Positions 1-6,702 of a stretch of 17,104 nucleotides of DNA are shown here, in pieces. The notes under the pieces were generated by a model. It searched no databases. It saw only the letters and a list, made by a program, of their open reading frames with translations, and was not told the DNA's origin. Source of the stretch: DATBFX01 sp036558305 (GTDB taxonomy: Bacteria; Chloroflexota; Chloroflexia; Thermomicrobiales; UBA6265); the NCBI GenBank assembly GCA_036558305.1, contig DATBFX010000056.1, positions 1 to 17,104 on the forward strand, in the 5' to 3' direction. The position numbers and the translations under genes were made by a program. Each line of letters starts with the position of its first letter. The stretch's first letter is position 1.

Positions 1-594
1 GGAAAGGCGCTGCCACTGAACGTGCTCGATCTGGCGCAGATCGAACGGTGCGTCGCGGATGCGGCAGCGGTCGGTGGGCGGCTCGACGTCCTGGTCAACA
101 ACGCCGGGATCAACATCCCGAAGCGTGCGTTCGAGGTGACCGAGGCCGATTGGGATGCCATCCTCGACATCAACCTGAAGGGGGTCTTCTTCGTCGCCCA
201 GGCGGTCGGGCGGGTGATGCGCGACCAATCGCCGCAGGGTGGCTGCGTCATCAACATGGCGAGCCAGATGGGGTTGGTTGGATATTACGACCGGGCGGCC
301 TACTGCTCCAGCAAAGCCGGGGTCGTCAACCTGACCCGTGTCCTGGCGATCGAGTGGGCGGAATTCGGCATCCGGGTCAACGCGGTCTGCCCCACCTTCG
401 TGGAGACGCCATTGACCCGACCGATGTTCGAGAAGAGCGAGGCGTTTCGCGAAGACGTGCTCGGCCGCATCCTGCTCCACCGTCTGGCGACCCCCGAGGA
501 GATCGCCGCGGCCGTGGTCTTTCTCGCCGGCCCCGGCGCCTCGATGATCAATGGGCACCCGCTCCCCGTGGATGGCGGCTGGACGGCGATCTGA
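1..594 (+). CDS. Short-chain dehydrogenase/reductase (SDR), 5'-truncated by window edge
   Basis: Classical SDR family NAD(P)-dependent oxidoreductase, resembling FabG or gluconate 5-dehydrogenase. The frame is open from base 1, so the N-terminal cofactor motif TGxxxGxG lies outside the window and 197 residues are visible. In visible numbering, NNAG at 33-36 stabilises the central sheet, Ser88 (INMAS) is the catalytic serine, and Tyr101-x3-Lys105 (YCSSK) is the active-site pair. VNAVCPTFVETPLT and the C-terminal PVDGGW are typical of the family. The substrate cannot be read from sequence; a sugar acid, polyol or 3-oxoacyl compound is possible. The stop TGA shares its A with the ATG of the next gene (TGATG), so the two are probably translationally coupled. 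An internal GTG at 22 is in frame but is not the real start, because the fold needs the missing N-terminus. Confidence 0.9.
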   Translation, partial: GKALPLNVLDLAQIERCVADAAAVGGRLDVLVNNAGINIPKRAFEVTEADWDAILDINLKGVFFVAQAVGRVMRDQSPQGGCVINMASQMGLVGYYDRAAYCSSKAGVVNLTRVLAIEWAEFGIRVNAVCPTFVETPLTRPMFEKSEAFREDVLGRILLHRLATPEEIAAAVVFLAGPGASMINGHPLPVDGGWTAI

Positions 595-1373
595 TGGGCC
601 GACCGGGGGCCGTGTCCCCGTACGATGAGATCGCCGAGTGGTACGACGACTGGGTCGGAACCCAGTCACTGAGTGAAGATCCCTCCTTCCGGGTTGTGGA
701 AGCGTTGATGGGGGAGATCGCGGGCCAGCCCATCTGCGATCTCGCCTGTGGCCAGGGCAGGGTGTCGCGGTATCTGGCCGACCTTGGCGCACGGGTCGTC
801 GGTGTCGACCTTTCGGCCAGATTGCTCGAGATCGCGCGACGTTACGAACGGGCAGAACCCCGCGGCATCGCGTACCTGCAGGCCGACGCCCAGAAGCTCG
901 ATGGCATCGCCGGCGGGTCGTTCGGCGGCGTCGTCTGCTACATGGCGTTGATGGACATCCCCGCACTCGCGCCGACGTTGGGGGAGGTCGCGCGAATCTT
1001 GCGGCCGGGGGGTTGGTTCGTCTTCGCGATCCTTCATCCGTGTTTCCACACCGCCCGCTCGGGAGAGCTGGCGTCGCCGGAGGGGTGGTTACGGACGGTT
1101 GGCGGCTACTTCGAAGAGACCTGGTGGCGATCGGATACCAGAACGGGACCGCCCGGCAGAGTGGGCTCGTACCATCGGACGCTGAGCACCTACGTCGATG
1201 CCTTGCACGAAGCCGGGCTGATGCTGGAGCGGGTGCGCGAACCACGCTTTACCGGCAGCCAGGCCGAGCGACGACCGATTTGGGCGGAGGTACCGGCCAC
1301 GGTGGTCGCGCGGTGCCGAAAAGGGGTCCCGGACGACTGGGATGAACGGTGGGAGTCCCGGGTAAATGGTTAG
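594..1373 (+). CDS. Class I SAM-dependent methyltransferase
   Basis: 259-residue methyltransferase of the Methyltransf_11/25 type, transferring a methyl group from S-adenosylmethionine to an unknown acceptor. After YDEIAEWYDDW (10-20) comes motif I, DLACGQG (49-55). The acidic ribose-binding residue is Asp72 (VVGVDLS), the motif II-like QADAQ is at 96-100, and the post-motif LRPGG is at about 136-140. The C-terminal part (HTARSGELASPEGW, then TWWRSD) resembles small-molecule methyltransferases rather than rRNA or protein ones. The ATG overlaps the SDR stop codon by one base and has no strong Shine-Dalgarno of its own, which fits coupling in a two-gene operon. The SDR and methyltransferase may act on the same metabolite, but that is inference. 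Confidence 0.88.
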   Translation: MGRPGAVSPYDEIAEWYDDWVGTQSLSEDPSFRVVEALMGEIAGQPICDLACGQGRVSRYLADLGARVVGVDLSARLLEIARRYERAEPRGIAYLQADAQKLDGIAGGSFGGVVCYMALMDIPALAPTLGEVARILRPGGWFVFAILHPCFHTARSGELASPEGWLRTVGGYFEETWWRSDTRTGPPGRVGSYHRTLSTYVDALHEAGLMLERVREPRFTGSQAERRPIWAEVPATVVARCRKGVPDDWDERWESRVNG

Positions 1374-1547
1374 GTCTTTCGGCGGATAGCGGTCTGCGTC
1401 GCCGTCGATAGTCTGGACGTGTGCCCGGAAATGCGTGCGCCCGGGTGCAAAAGGCAATCGTGGGCGGCGATGGTGTCGACGGGTAAGAGGAACGAAGCGG
1501 ATTCGGTCGCCGCCGGTTAGTCATCGGACGAATGTGGGAGGACATGG

Positions 1548-1760
1548 GTGAAGGGTTATCAGAGCGATCGCGTTGTTCAGACGTTCGATGCGGTTGGTTC
1601 GCGCCGGGATTTGCTGCGAGCTCTCGCGATCGGTCTGCCGGCCCTGATTCTCGCGTCCGTGGGTGCCAAGCAGAATACTCCGGCGCTGCACGGTGACGAA
1701 CCGGTCGCCGCTTCAGGACGAGAGGCGGTCGTCGGCTCAGTCCGCGAATCGAGCCTGTGA
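1548..1760 (+). CDS. Small protein with twin-arginine (Tat) signal
   Basis: 70-residue protein starting at GTG. I chose this start because GGGAGGA (1536-1542) sits 5 nt upstream; an ATG at 1544 is in another frame. Residues 18-24 read SRRDLLR, a good match to the Tat consensus S-R-R-x-F/L-L-K. They are followed by a hydrophobic stretch (ALAIGLPALILASVGA, 25-40) and a short polar tail of about 30 residues. Short proteins of this kind, beginning with a variable N-terminus and then SRRxLLR, are common in Thermomicrobia-like genomes; this is from memory and unverified. The tail carries no cysteine cluster or recognisable domain, so the mature function is unknown. It may be an exported peptide or an eroded remnant of a longer Tat substrate. 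It faces the convergent lepB gene across a strong hairpin. Confidence 0.6.
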   Translation: MKGYQSDRVVQTFDAVGSRRDLLRALAIGLPALILASVGAKQNTPALHGDEPVAASGREAVVGSVRESSL

Positions 1761-1812
1761 GGTTCGTAAGCGAATCCGGGTCTTGCCGTAGCGACACCAT
1801 CCGGGTACAAGC

Positions 1813-1840
1813 AGGCCCGCGCCCACCAGGGCGCGGGCCT
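1813..1840. terminator. Bidirectional intrinsic terminator between convergent genes
   Basis: AGGCCCGCGCCC (1813-1824), loop ACCA, then GGGCGCGGGCCT (1829-1840): a perfect 12-bp, almost all G/C stem. On the + strand it is followed by TTCCGTCTGTCC, a weak T-rich tail. It lies between the stop of the Tat-signal gene (1760) and the stop of lepB (1863), so it can serve both transcripts. Confidence 0.75.
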
Positions 1841-1862
1841 TTCCGTCTGTCCGTCCGTCCGC

Positions 1863-2627
1863 CTACTTTTGGTAGTCGTAGTGGGGCAGGATGCCGATGC
1901 GGTCGAGTGGCCAGTTGGCGAACCAGGCTTTGCCGACGATCTCGTCGATCTTGACGAAACCGAAGCTGCGGGAGTCGGCGCTGTTGTCGCGGTTGTCGCC
2001 GAGGACGAAGACGTAACCGGCGGGGACCAGGCCGTCGTGGCAGCCGCGGGCGACGTCGCAGTCGGTGATCGGGCCCGCGATGTAGGGCTCGTCGAGTCGC
2101 TTGCCATCGATGTAGACGTAGTGGTCGCGGAACGAGACGGTTTCGCCCGGCAAGCCGATCACGCGCTTGATGTATGGCTGGGTGGCGTGCGCGACCGGCG
2201 GGTTGAGGACGACGATGTCGCCGCGTTGCGGTTGGTGGAAGGGATAGATGACCCGCTGGCCGCTGACGCTGACGCCGGGGATCAGATTCAGGTAGTGGTT
2301 GAGGTCGAAGTGGTAGTAGACGCTGCGGTTGACCAGGACGCGCTCGCGATTGTGGAGGTTGGGGGTCATGCTGGCGCCCTCCACCTCGTATGGAAGCACG
2401 AACATGCGGGCACCGACGAAGACGAGGGCCGCCAGGAGCACGGTCCGGGCGAACTCGGACATCCCGCGGCGGATGGCCGTGGGACGTACCGGCGGCGGCG
2501 AGTAATGGGGTTGCATCGGTTGCTCGGGTCCCGGCGTTGGTCGGGGTGGGGTGGCGTCCGTCGCCCCGGCCCAACCGGCGTCTGCCTCCTCGACGATTTC
2601 CCAGGGAAGTCTGGATTGGTCGCTCAC
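1863..2627 (-). CDS. lepB: Signal peptidase I (S26 family)
   Basis: 254-residue membrane-anchored protease that removes signal peptides from secreted precursors. It has a long proline-rich cytoplasmic N-terminus (1-55), one transmembrane segment at about 58-77, then the periplasmic/extracytoplasmic catalytic domain. The nucleophile is Ser86 in EGASMTPNL, the general base is Lys154 in YIKRVIGLPGE, and box E is GDNRDNSADSR (210-220). All three signature boxes are intact. Between boxes C and D an insertion (YHFDLNHYLNLIPGVSVSGQ) matches the longer lepB type seen in Chloroflexota and cyanobacteria. The start is GTG at 2627; no in-frame start lies upstream before a stop, and only a weak Shine-Dalgarno is visible. 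The gene is monocistronic and ends at the shared hairpin 1813-1840. Confidence 0.93.
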   Translation of the reverse strand: MSDQSRLPWEIVEEADAGWAGATDATPPRPTPGPEQPMQPHYSPPPVRPTAIRRGMSEFARTVLLAALVFVGARMFVLPYEVEGASMTPNLHNRERVLVNRSVYYHFDLNHYLNLIPGVSVSGQRVIYPFHQPQRGDIVVLNPPVAHATQPYIKRVIGLPGETVSFRDHYVYIDGKRLDEPYIAGPITDCDVARGCHDGLVPAGYVFVLGDNRDNSADSRSFGFVKIDEIVGKAWFANWPLDRIGILPHYDYQK

Positions 2628-2840
2628 TCGTCTTGTCCATCACGAACGGCCATGGTCGCGGCGCGCGCCGCACCCTCAGACGTTGTTCGGCCAACGCGCG
2701 ACGGCGGGACAGGTCGTCGTGACTGCCCGCGAGTCGAGAATGTCTCGAACATTGCCGATAGGTGTACCGCAGGTGGCCGCTCCGCGCAAGGGGAGTTATG
2801 GGATTATGGGCGGTTCCGCCGGGTGATGGGGGCTACGCTA

Positions 2841-2868
2841 GGCGTCAGGCGTCAGGGGAGTTGACGCC
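2841..2868. repeat. Tandem heptamer with inverted third copy
   Basis: GGCGTCA occurs twice in tandem (2841-2847 and 2848-2854) and its reverse complement TGACGCC follows at 2862-2868. The second copy can pair with the third across a 7-nt loop (GGGGAGT). It lies 12 bp from the G/C hairpin at 2880-2906, suggesting a small repeat cassette in the 3' region of the LuxR-type gene. Confidence 0.5.
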
Positions 2869-2879
2869 GTCCGCGCGAC

Positions 2880-2906
2880 CCCCTCTCCCGCGCACCGGGA
2901 GAGGGG
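2880..2906. terminator. CCCCTCTCCCG / CGGGAGAGGGG hairpin, terminator or REP-like element
   Basis: CCCCTCTCCCG (2880-2890) pairs perfectly with CGGGAGAGGGG (2896-2906) around the 5-nt loop CGCAC. It sits 31 bp beyond the stop of the LuxR-type gene and could end that minus-strand transcript, though no T-tract follows. Very similar CCCTCTCCC-loop-GGGAGAGGG palindromes recur between genes in many GC-rich bacteria, so it may equally be a dispersed REP-like repeat. Confidence 0.5.
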
Positions 2907-2937
2907 CGGGTACCCTCTGGGTACTGGTGAGGGTCGA

Positions 2938-3660
2938 TCAGGCCGCCGAGATCAGGGAGGAAGGGTCTGCCGGCGGCGGGGCGGGGAGTTGGGCGCCGAG
3001 GTCGATCATGCCGGTGCGGACGGCGGAGACGACCGCTTCGGTGCGGTCGCCGGCGCTCAGTTTGCGCAGGAGCGAGGTCATGTGGTTCTTGACGGTCTGT
3101 TCGACGACGAAGAGGCCGGCGGCGATCTCGCGATTGGACAGACCGCGGACCACCCCGTCGAGGATCGCGATCTCGCGGCCGGACAGGGCGCTCGACCGCA
3201 CCGCCGGGTCACCGGTGGCGACGGTGCGTGCCTCGTCGAAGACCCGCGCCGCGAGCTCGGGTCGGCCCAGGACGATCGCGTCGAGCGGGCGTTGGCCGGC
3301 GCGGACGCCTGCCAACTCGGCGAGCAGCCCCGGACCGTCGATGGCGGCCGGGAGAAGGGCATCGACGCCGTGGACGACGGCGGCGACGATCCGCTCGTCG
3401 TCGACGGCGTCGGTCAAGACGACGAGGCGGGTCCGGGGGGAGACGTCGCGCACGGCGCGGGCGACGACGACGCCGGAGACGCCGCGCAACGCGTCCTGGA
3501 TGACGGCGAGTGTGGGCTCGTGGGATGCGGCGAGTGCGGCTGCCTGGAGACCGTTCTCCGCTTCGGCGACGATGCGATAGGTATCCCCTGCCTCGAGCAC
3601 CCCCTGGATCCCGATCCGGAGGACGGGGGACTGCGCGATCAGCAACACCCGCTCCTGCAT
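2938..3660 (-). CDS. LuxR/NarL-type DNA-binding regulator with degenerate receiver domain
   Basis: 240 residues. The N-terminal 1-125 keeps the length and helix pattern of a response-regulator receiver but lacks its phosphorylation residues. The acidic pair is replaced by Ala9-Gln10 (LLIAQSPVLR). The phosphoacceptor position holds Gln55, with an Asp one place later. The conserved Lys near strand 5 is Pro104 (ALLPAAID); only Thr83 remains. The C-terminal HTH_LUXR domain is complete (LSGREIAILDGVVRGLSNREIA at 159-180, then VKNHMTSLLRKLSAGDRTEAV). The start ATG at 3660 has GGGAGG 7 nt upstream; a longer in-frame reading to 3750 has no ribosome site and a poor N-terminus. No kinase gene is adjacent. 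I infer a phosphorylation-independent transcription factor; its targets are unknown. Confidence 0.88.
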   Translation of the reverse strand: MQERVLLIAQSPVLRIGIQGVLEAGDTYRIVAEAENGLQAAALAASHEPTLAVIQDALRGVSGVVVARAVRDVSPRTRLVVLTDAVDDERIVAAVVHGVDALLPAAIDGPGLLAELAGVRAGQRPLDAIVLGRPELAARVFDEARTVATGDPAVRSSALSGREIAILDGVVRGLSNREIAAGLFVVEQTVKNHMTSLLRKLSAGDRTEAVVSAVRTGMIDLGAQLPAPPPADPSSLISAA

Positions 3661-4025
3661 TGTTCGACCTCCCTTGCCGTCGCGGTGCACTGACCTGGCG
3701 GCGTTTTGCCAATCGGGTACCTGGGCGGCGGTGGTCCGGAGACCCGCCACGTCGAAGGTGAGGGGAACCTTCTGGTAGCCCGCGGGGGCACCCCTAAGGT
3801 AACCAGAGAAGCCATCCGTTGGTATGCGTCGATTGGGTAGGTCGGGACGGGCAATTGGTCCCAGGGGGGGAGGGTCCGAAAAGTCCTATGTGTCTTGTGG
3901 GCACGCGTCGTGAGGGGCGAGGCGGCGCGAAACCCCGCTCGACATAAGTTGAGGAAACGGTCTGTTCGTCGCAGGGGCGATGCTACGACGAATGATTCCG
4001 CAACCCGTGTTGACGACGGGCCGGG
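3661..4025. other. Intergenic region upstream of LuxR-type regulator
   Basis: 365 bp between the regulator start and the end of the ECF sigma gene, both on the minus strand. It must contain the regulator promoter. Two inverted repeats are visible: GAAGGT (3754-3759) with ACCTTC (3767-3772), and CTTCTGGTA (3769-3777) with TAACCAGAGAAG (3800-3811), the latter with a 2-nt bulge. These are possible operator half-sites. I see no credible gene; reading frames crossing the region have no ribosome site and no recognisable domain. Confidence 0.4.
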
Positions 4026-4790
4026 TTATCTGGCCAGCGCGAGCATGGGAAGGGCGGCGCCGGTGGGAGCGGCCCACCGGCTCGCCATCGGTCGGATGGG
4101 GGGGCGCGCCGCGCGCGCCAACTCCTGGGAGGGGGCGTTGGAGTGCGGCGGGACCGGGGCTGGGGCGTCGGGCGGCAGCATGTCGGCGAGGGCGACGCGC
4201 AGCTTGTGGAGACCGAGGCGCATGCGGCCCTTGACGGTGCCGAGGGCGGCGCCGGTGCGATCGGCGATCTCCTGCTGGGTGAGACCGCCGAAGTAGGCCA
4301 GTTCGATCGCTTCGCGCTGTTCGGTCGGCAGCAAGGCGAGGGCGTCGCGGACGCGGGAGGCGTCGACAGAGGCGGCGACGGCGGCGAAGGTCTCCTCGCC
4401 GTCGGTGGCCAGGCGGAAGGTGACGTCGTCGAGCGGCGTGTCCTGGAGGGCGCGGGCATGGCGGCCGCGACGGCGATCGACGGCCGCGTTGCGGACGATC
4501 GTCAGCAACCAGCCGCGGACCGAACCGCGGGTGGCGTCGAATGAATCGACCCGGCGCCAGACGGCCAGGAAGGCATCATGGACGGTGTCTTCGGCGGCGT
4601 TGCGATCGCCCAGGACGCGGTAGGCGACGGCGATGGCGAGCCGGTTGTAGCGGTCGTAGAGCAGCCCGAGGGCGCCGGCATCGCCGCATCCGATCGCGGC
4701 GAGCAGCAGGTCGTCGGAGCGTTCGCCCGTCGGCGGGGTGGCGCCGGAACCGAGTGCGTTGTCGTGTGACGTGGGTGCGACCAGGGTCAC
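4026..4790 (-). CDS. ECF-type RNA polymerase sigma-70 family factor
   Basis: 254 residues. Sigma region 2 spans about 25-112: LLYDRYNRLAIAVAYRVLGD, then AEDTVHDAFLAVWRR (motif 2.2) and GWLLTIVRNAAVDRRR (2.3-2.4). Region 4 spans about 145-200, with LPTEQREAIELAYFGGLTQQ and the helix-turn-helix EIADRTGAALGTVKGRMRLGLHKLR. A proline-rich tail (205-254) is longer than in a minimal ECF factor. The start is GTG at 4790, chosen for the strong Shine-Dalgarno GGGGAGGT 5 nt upstream; the frame stays open to 5192 but that stretch looks non-coding. No anti-sigma gene is adjacent. The upstream gap is shared with a divergent FAD oxidoreductase and carries ECF-like promoter motifs in both directions, which suggests autoregulation and joint control. 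Confidence 0.92.
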   Translation of the reverse strand: MTLVAPTSHDNALGSGATPPTGERSDDLLLAAIGCGDAGALGLLYDRYNRLAIAVAYRVLGDRNAAEDTVHDAFLAVWRRVDSFDATRGSVRGWLLTIVRNAAVDRRRGRHARALQDTPLDDVTFRLATDGEETFAAVAASVDASRVRDALALLPTEQREAIELAYFGGLTQQEIADRTGAALGTVKGRMRLGLHKLRVALADMLPPDAPAPVPPHSNAPSQELARAARPPIRPMASRWAAPTGAALPMLALAR

Positions 4791-4860
4791 GGTTGACCTC
4801 CCCGGAGGCGCGCGGACGGTCGATTCGCCCGTCACGACGGCGGAGCGACGGCCATACGTT

Positions 4861-4905
4861 GTCCTCACCTGATTGCAGAGGATAGAGCGTCGGGGCGGTG
4901 AGGAC
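4861..4905. repeat. 9-bp inverted repeat in the ECF sigma promoter/leader
   Basis: GTCCTCACC (4861-4869) and GGTGAGGAC (4897-4905) are perfect reverse complements separated by 27 bp. The right arm overlaps the candidate -10 element of the ECF sigma gene. It could be a repressor or regulator operator, or a hairpin near the 5' end of the mRNA. Confidence 0.45.
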
Positions 4906-4927
4906 GCCGGGAGTGGTCCTGGGTTTT
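4903..4927 (-). promoter_or_regulatory. Candidate ECF-type promoter for the sigma gene
   Basis: On the minus strand AAAAC (complement of 4923-4927) is followed after 16 nt by CGTC (complement of 4903-4906). This has the layout of ECF promoters, with an AAC-containing -35 and a CGT-containing -10 (compare the known SigW form TGAAAC-N16-CGTA). It points to the GTG at 4790 with a leader of roughly 105 nt. Pattern match by eye only. Confidence 0.4.
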
Positions 4928-4979
4928 GACCTGGGAGAAATACCAGGATTTGGCTGGGAGCGTGGTACGAACCCTGGGT

Positions 4980-5004
4980 TGAAACCGCCCAGAGGGCGCC
5001 CGTC
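4980..5004 (+). promoter_or_regulatory. Candidate ECF-type promoter for the FAD oxidoreductase
   Basis: TGAAAC (4980-4985) is followed after 15 nt by CGTC (5001-5004), pointing to the ATG at 5170 with a leader of about 158 nt. It mirrors the AAAAC-N16-CGTC motif on the opposite strand in the same gap. The spacing is one base short of the SigW layout, so confidence is modest. Confidence 0.4.
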
Positions 5005-5169
5005 TTCGGGGTGAGAACGTGTGTCGCCGGTTCGTGTCGAAGCCTCTCGCATGGGCGAGCAGTTAGGCAGTCTTGCCGATGTTGGCGCCGCGTGACGCGC
5101 GCAAAATCGGGCACGGCTGGCGCGATCCCGCGCAAAGGATGTCCGAACCGATGTGCCGGAGGTCCCCCG

Positions 5170-6306
5170 ATGTCTGCTTTGCCTACGGTCATCAGTGGTC
5201 GCCCGACCTACGACGTCATCGTCGTGGGCGCTCGTTGCGCCGGCTCGCCGACGGCGATGCTGCTGGCGCGGCTGGGATATCGGGTGCTGGTGGTCGACCG
5301 GGCGACGTTTCCGAGCGATTCGATGCGCGCGCACCTCGTGCGGGGAGGGGGCATCACCAGTCTTGAGCGGTGGGGGTTGCTGGGAAAGGTTGCGGCGTCG
5401 GGATGTCCGCCGCTCCACCGGATTACGGTCGATCTCGGCGACTTTCCGCTGACGATGCCGGTCGCGGCGCGGGAGGGTGTGGGCACGATGTATGGACCGC
5501 GGCGCTTCGTGCTCGATGCGATCCTCGTCGAGGCCGCGGCCGTGGCGGGTGCCGAGGTGCGCGAGGGATTTACCGTGCACGAAGTGGTCCGGGAAGGCGG
5601 GCGGGTGGTGGGCATTCGCGGGGCGGTGCGGGGCGGCCGCGAAGTGACCGAGCGGGCGCGGTTGGTGATCGGTGCGGACGGCATGTATTCACTGGTCGCC
5701 TCGGCGGTTTCGGCGCCGGTCTACGACGTGCATCCGACGTCGGCCTGTACCTACTACGGCTATTTCGGCGACGTCCCGGTCGAGGGCGGCTGGATTGCCT
5801 ATCACCCCGATCACTTCGCGGTGGCGATCCCGACGAACGACGGGCTGGCGCTGGTGGCGGTGGCGACGCCGATCGCCCGGTTCGCCGAGTTCAAAACCGA
5901 CCTCGAGGGCGCGTTTTTCCGAACGCTGTCGCGGGTGCCGTGGATCGCCGCGCACGTCCGGCCGGAGCGCCGCGCCGAGCGGTGGCGGGGGTCGGGCGAT
6001 CTCCCGACCTTCTTCCGCAAACCGTACGGTCCCGGCTGGGCCCTGGTGGGCGACGCCGGCTACCACCGCGACCCGATCCCGGCGCAGGGGATCAGCGACG
6101 CGTTCCGCGACGCCGAGTTGCTGGTGGGGGCAATCGCGGCGGGTTTCGAGGGGCAGATGCCGCTGGAGGAGGCGATGGCCGTATACGAGCGACGGCGCAA
6201 CGAGGCGGCACGACCGACGTACGAGGAGGCGGTGGCGCGGGCGGCGTTCCGGCCATTCCCGCCCGAGGTGTACGCGCAGCGCGCGACGTTGCGACCGGCG
6301 GCGTGA
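5170..6306 (+). CDS. FAD-dependent oxidoreductase (FixC / geranylgeranyl-reductase-like, PF01494 fold)
   Basis: 378-residue flavoprotein of the aromatic-hydroxylase/geranylgeranyl reductase superfamily. The N-terminal FAD-binding Rossmann motif is VVGARCAGS (18-26), a GxRCAGS variant typical of this branch, ending with the ribose-binding acidic Asp43 (VVDR). Further landmarks are RRFVLDAILVEAA (111-123), IGADG (168-171) and the second FAD motif ALVGDAGYHRDPIPAQGISD (291-310). The start ATG at 5170 has GGAGGT 6 nt upstream; the frame stays open to 5011 but that stretch lacks a ribosome site. There is no membrane segment, so it is probably cytoplasmic. The substrate is unknown; relatives hydroxylate aromatics or reduce isoprenoid double bonds. 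It is divergent from an ECF sigma gene and may belong to its regulon. Confidence 0.9.
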   Translation: MSALPTVISGRPTYDVIVVGARCAGSPTAMLLARLGYRVLVVDRATFPSDSMRAHLVRGGGITSLERWGLLGKVAASGCPPLHRITVDLGDFPLTMPVAAREGVGTMYGPRRFVLDAILVEAAAVAGAEVREGFTVHEVVREGGRVVGIRGAVRGGREVTERARLVIGADGMYSLVASAVSAPVYDVHPTSACTYYGYFGDVPVEGGWIAYHPDHFAVAIPTNDGLALVAVATPIARFAEFKTDLEGAFFRTLSRVPWIAAHVRPERRAERWRGSGDLPTFFRKPYGPGWALVGDAGYHRDPIPAQGISDAFRDAELLVGAIAAGFEGQMPLEEAMAVYERRRNEAARPTYEEAVARAAFRPFPPEVYAQRATLRPAA

Positions 6307-6378
6307 CGGTTCGCCCGGAGGCACCCGATCACTACCGCCGTTCGAGAAGAAGCCACGCCGTCTGTGTCCGTCCGGTAC

Positions 6379-6407
6379 TTGTGCCGGGCTCCCATGCGAG
6401 CGACAAT
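6379..6407 (+). promoter_or_regulatory. Weak sigma-70-like promoter before the toxin-antitoxin pair
   Basis: TTGTGC (6379-6384), a 17-bp spacer, then GACAAT (6402-6407, four of six to TATAAT). Transcription would begin about 20 nt before the ATG at 6434. The -35 matches only in TTG, so this is tentative. Confidence 0.3.
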
Positions 6408-6433
6408 GGTTCCGGGACGGGAGCGGACGCAGG

Positions 6434-6700
6434 ATGATTCGCATCGTTCGGATCGCTTGGGACGACCGGAGTGTCGACCACATCGCTCGACACGACGTGA
6501 CGCAGGACGAAGTTGAACAGGTCATCGCCTCAACCATGTTCATCACAAGGGGGCGAGATGACACGTATCGAGCAATCGGGCAGACGTTCGGAGGGCGATA
6601 CTTGACGGTGATCGTCGCACCGCGAGGAGGTGGGGTGTTTTACGTCGTCACCGCCCGAGATGCGGATCCGATCGAGCGGCGGGCGTATCACCGCCACTGA
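6434..6700 (+). CDS. BrnT-like toxin (DUF497-type) of a type II toxin-antitoxin pair
   Basis: 88-residue protein resembling the BrnT/RelE-fold ribonuclease toxins, which cleave RNA and inhibit growth. Residues supporting this are the N-terminal IRIAWDDRSVDHIARHDVT with its W-D and H-x-V pattern, the central TYRAIGQTFGGRYLTVIVAP, and the C-terminal VVTARDADPIERRAYHRH, which matches the (I/V)xAR(D/R)A-xxxERRxY ending of the family. The ATG at 6434 has only AGG immediately before it, so translation is probably weak. It is followed after 2 bp by a CopG-type antitoxin, the usual toxin-first order of brnTA. The wobble from textbook BrnT is enough that a neighbouring DUF4258-like family is possible. 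Confidence 0.75.
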   Translation: MIRIVRIAWDDRSVDHIARHDVTQDEVEQVIASTMFITRGRDDTYRAIGQTFGGRYLTVIVAPRGGGVFYVVTARDADPIERRAYHRH

Positions 6701-6702
6701 GG

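Larger units (their letters stand above)
2628..2937. other. Intergenic region upstream of lepB, downstream of LuxR-type regulator
   Basis: 310 bp without a credible gene. The half nearest 2937 holds two consecutive hairpins (2848-2868 and 2880-2906, listed separately) that would end the regulator transcript. The remaining part must hold the lepB promoter on the minus strand. A small inverted repeat GGCGG-TT-CCGCC sits at 2809-2820. I could not identify a convincing -35/-10 pair. Confidence 0.5.
4791..5169. other. Divergent intergenic regulatory region (ECF sigma / FAD oxidoreductase)
   Basis: 379 bp between divergent starts. Besides the promoter motifs and inverted repeat listed separately, it holds two imperfect direct copies of CCTGGGTT followed by TTGACC or GAAACC (4918-4931 and 4973-4986), 55 bp apart. 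Each overlaps one of the two candidate -35 elements. A perfect palindrome-like AACCC-T-GGGTT is at 4970-4980. No convincing small gene is present. Confidence 0.5.

Noticed and set aside
1849..1860. Short CCGT tetranucleotide run near the end of lepB
   Set aside because: Only about three copies in non-coding sequence; too short to call a functional microsatellite.
1249..2694. A 481-residue Arg/Pro-rich frame on the minus strand
   Set aside because: It runs across the methyltransferase 3' end, the Tat gene and lepB in a different frame; low-complexity composition marks it as a shadow.
5011..5169. Upstream extension of the FAD oxidoreductase to 5011
   Set aside because: The extension is Arg/Cys-rich, lacks a ribosome site and overlaps the probable promoter and leader; GGAGGT before 5170 decides the start.
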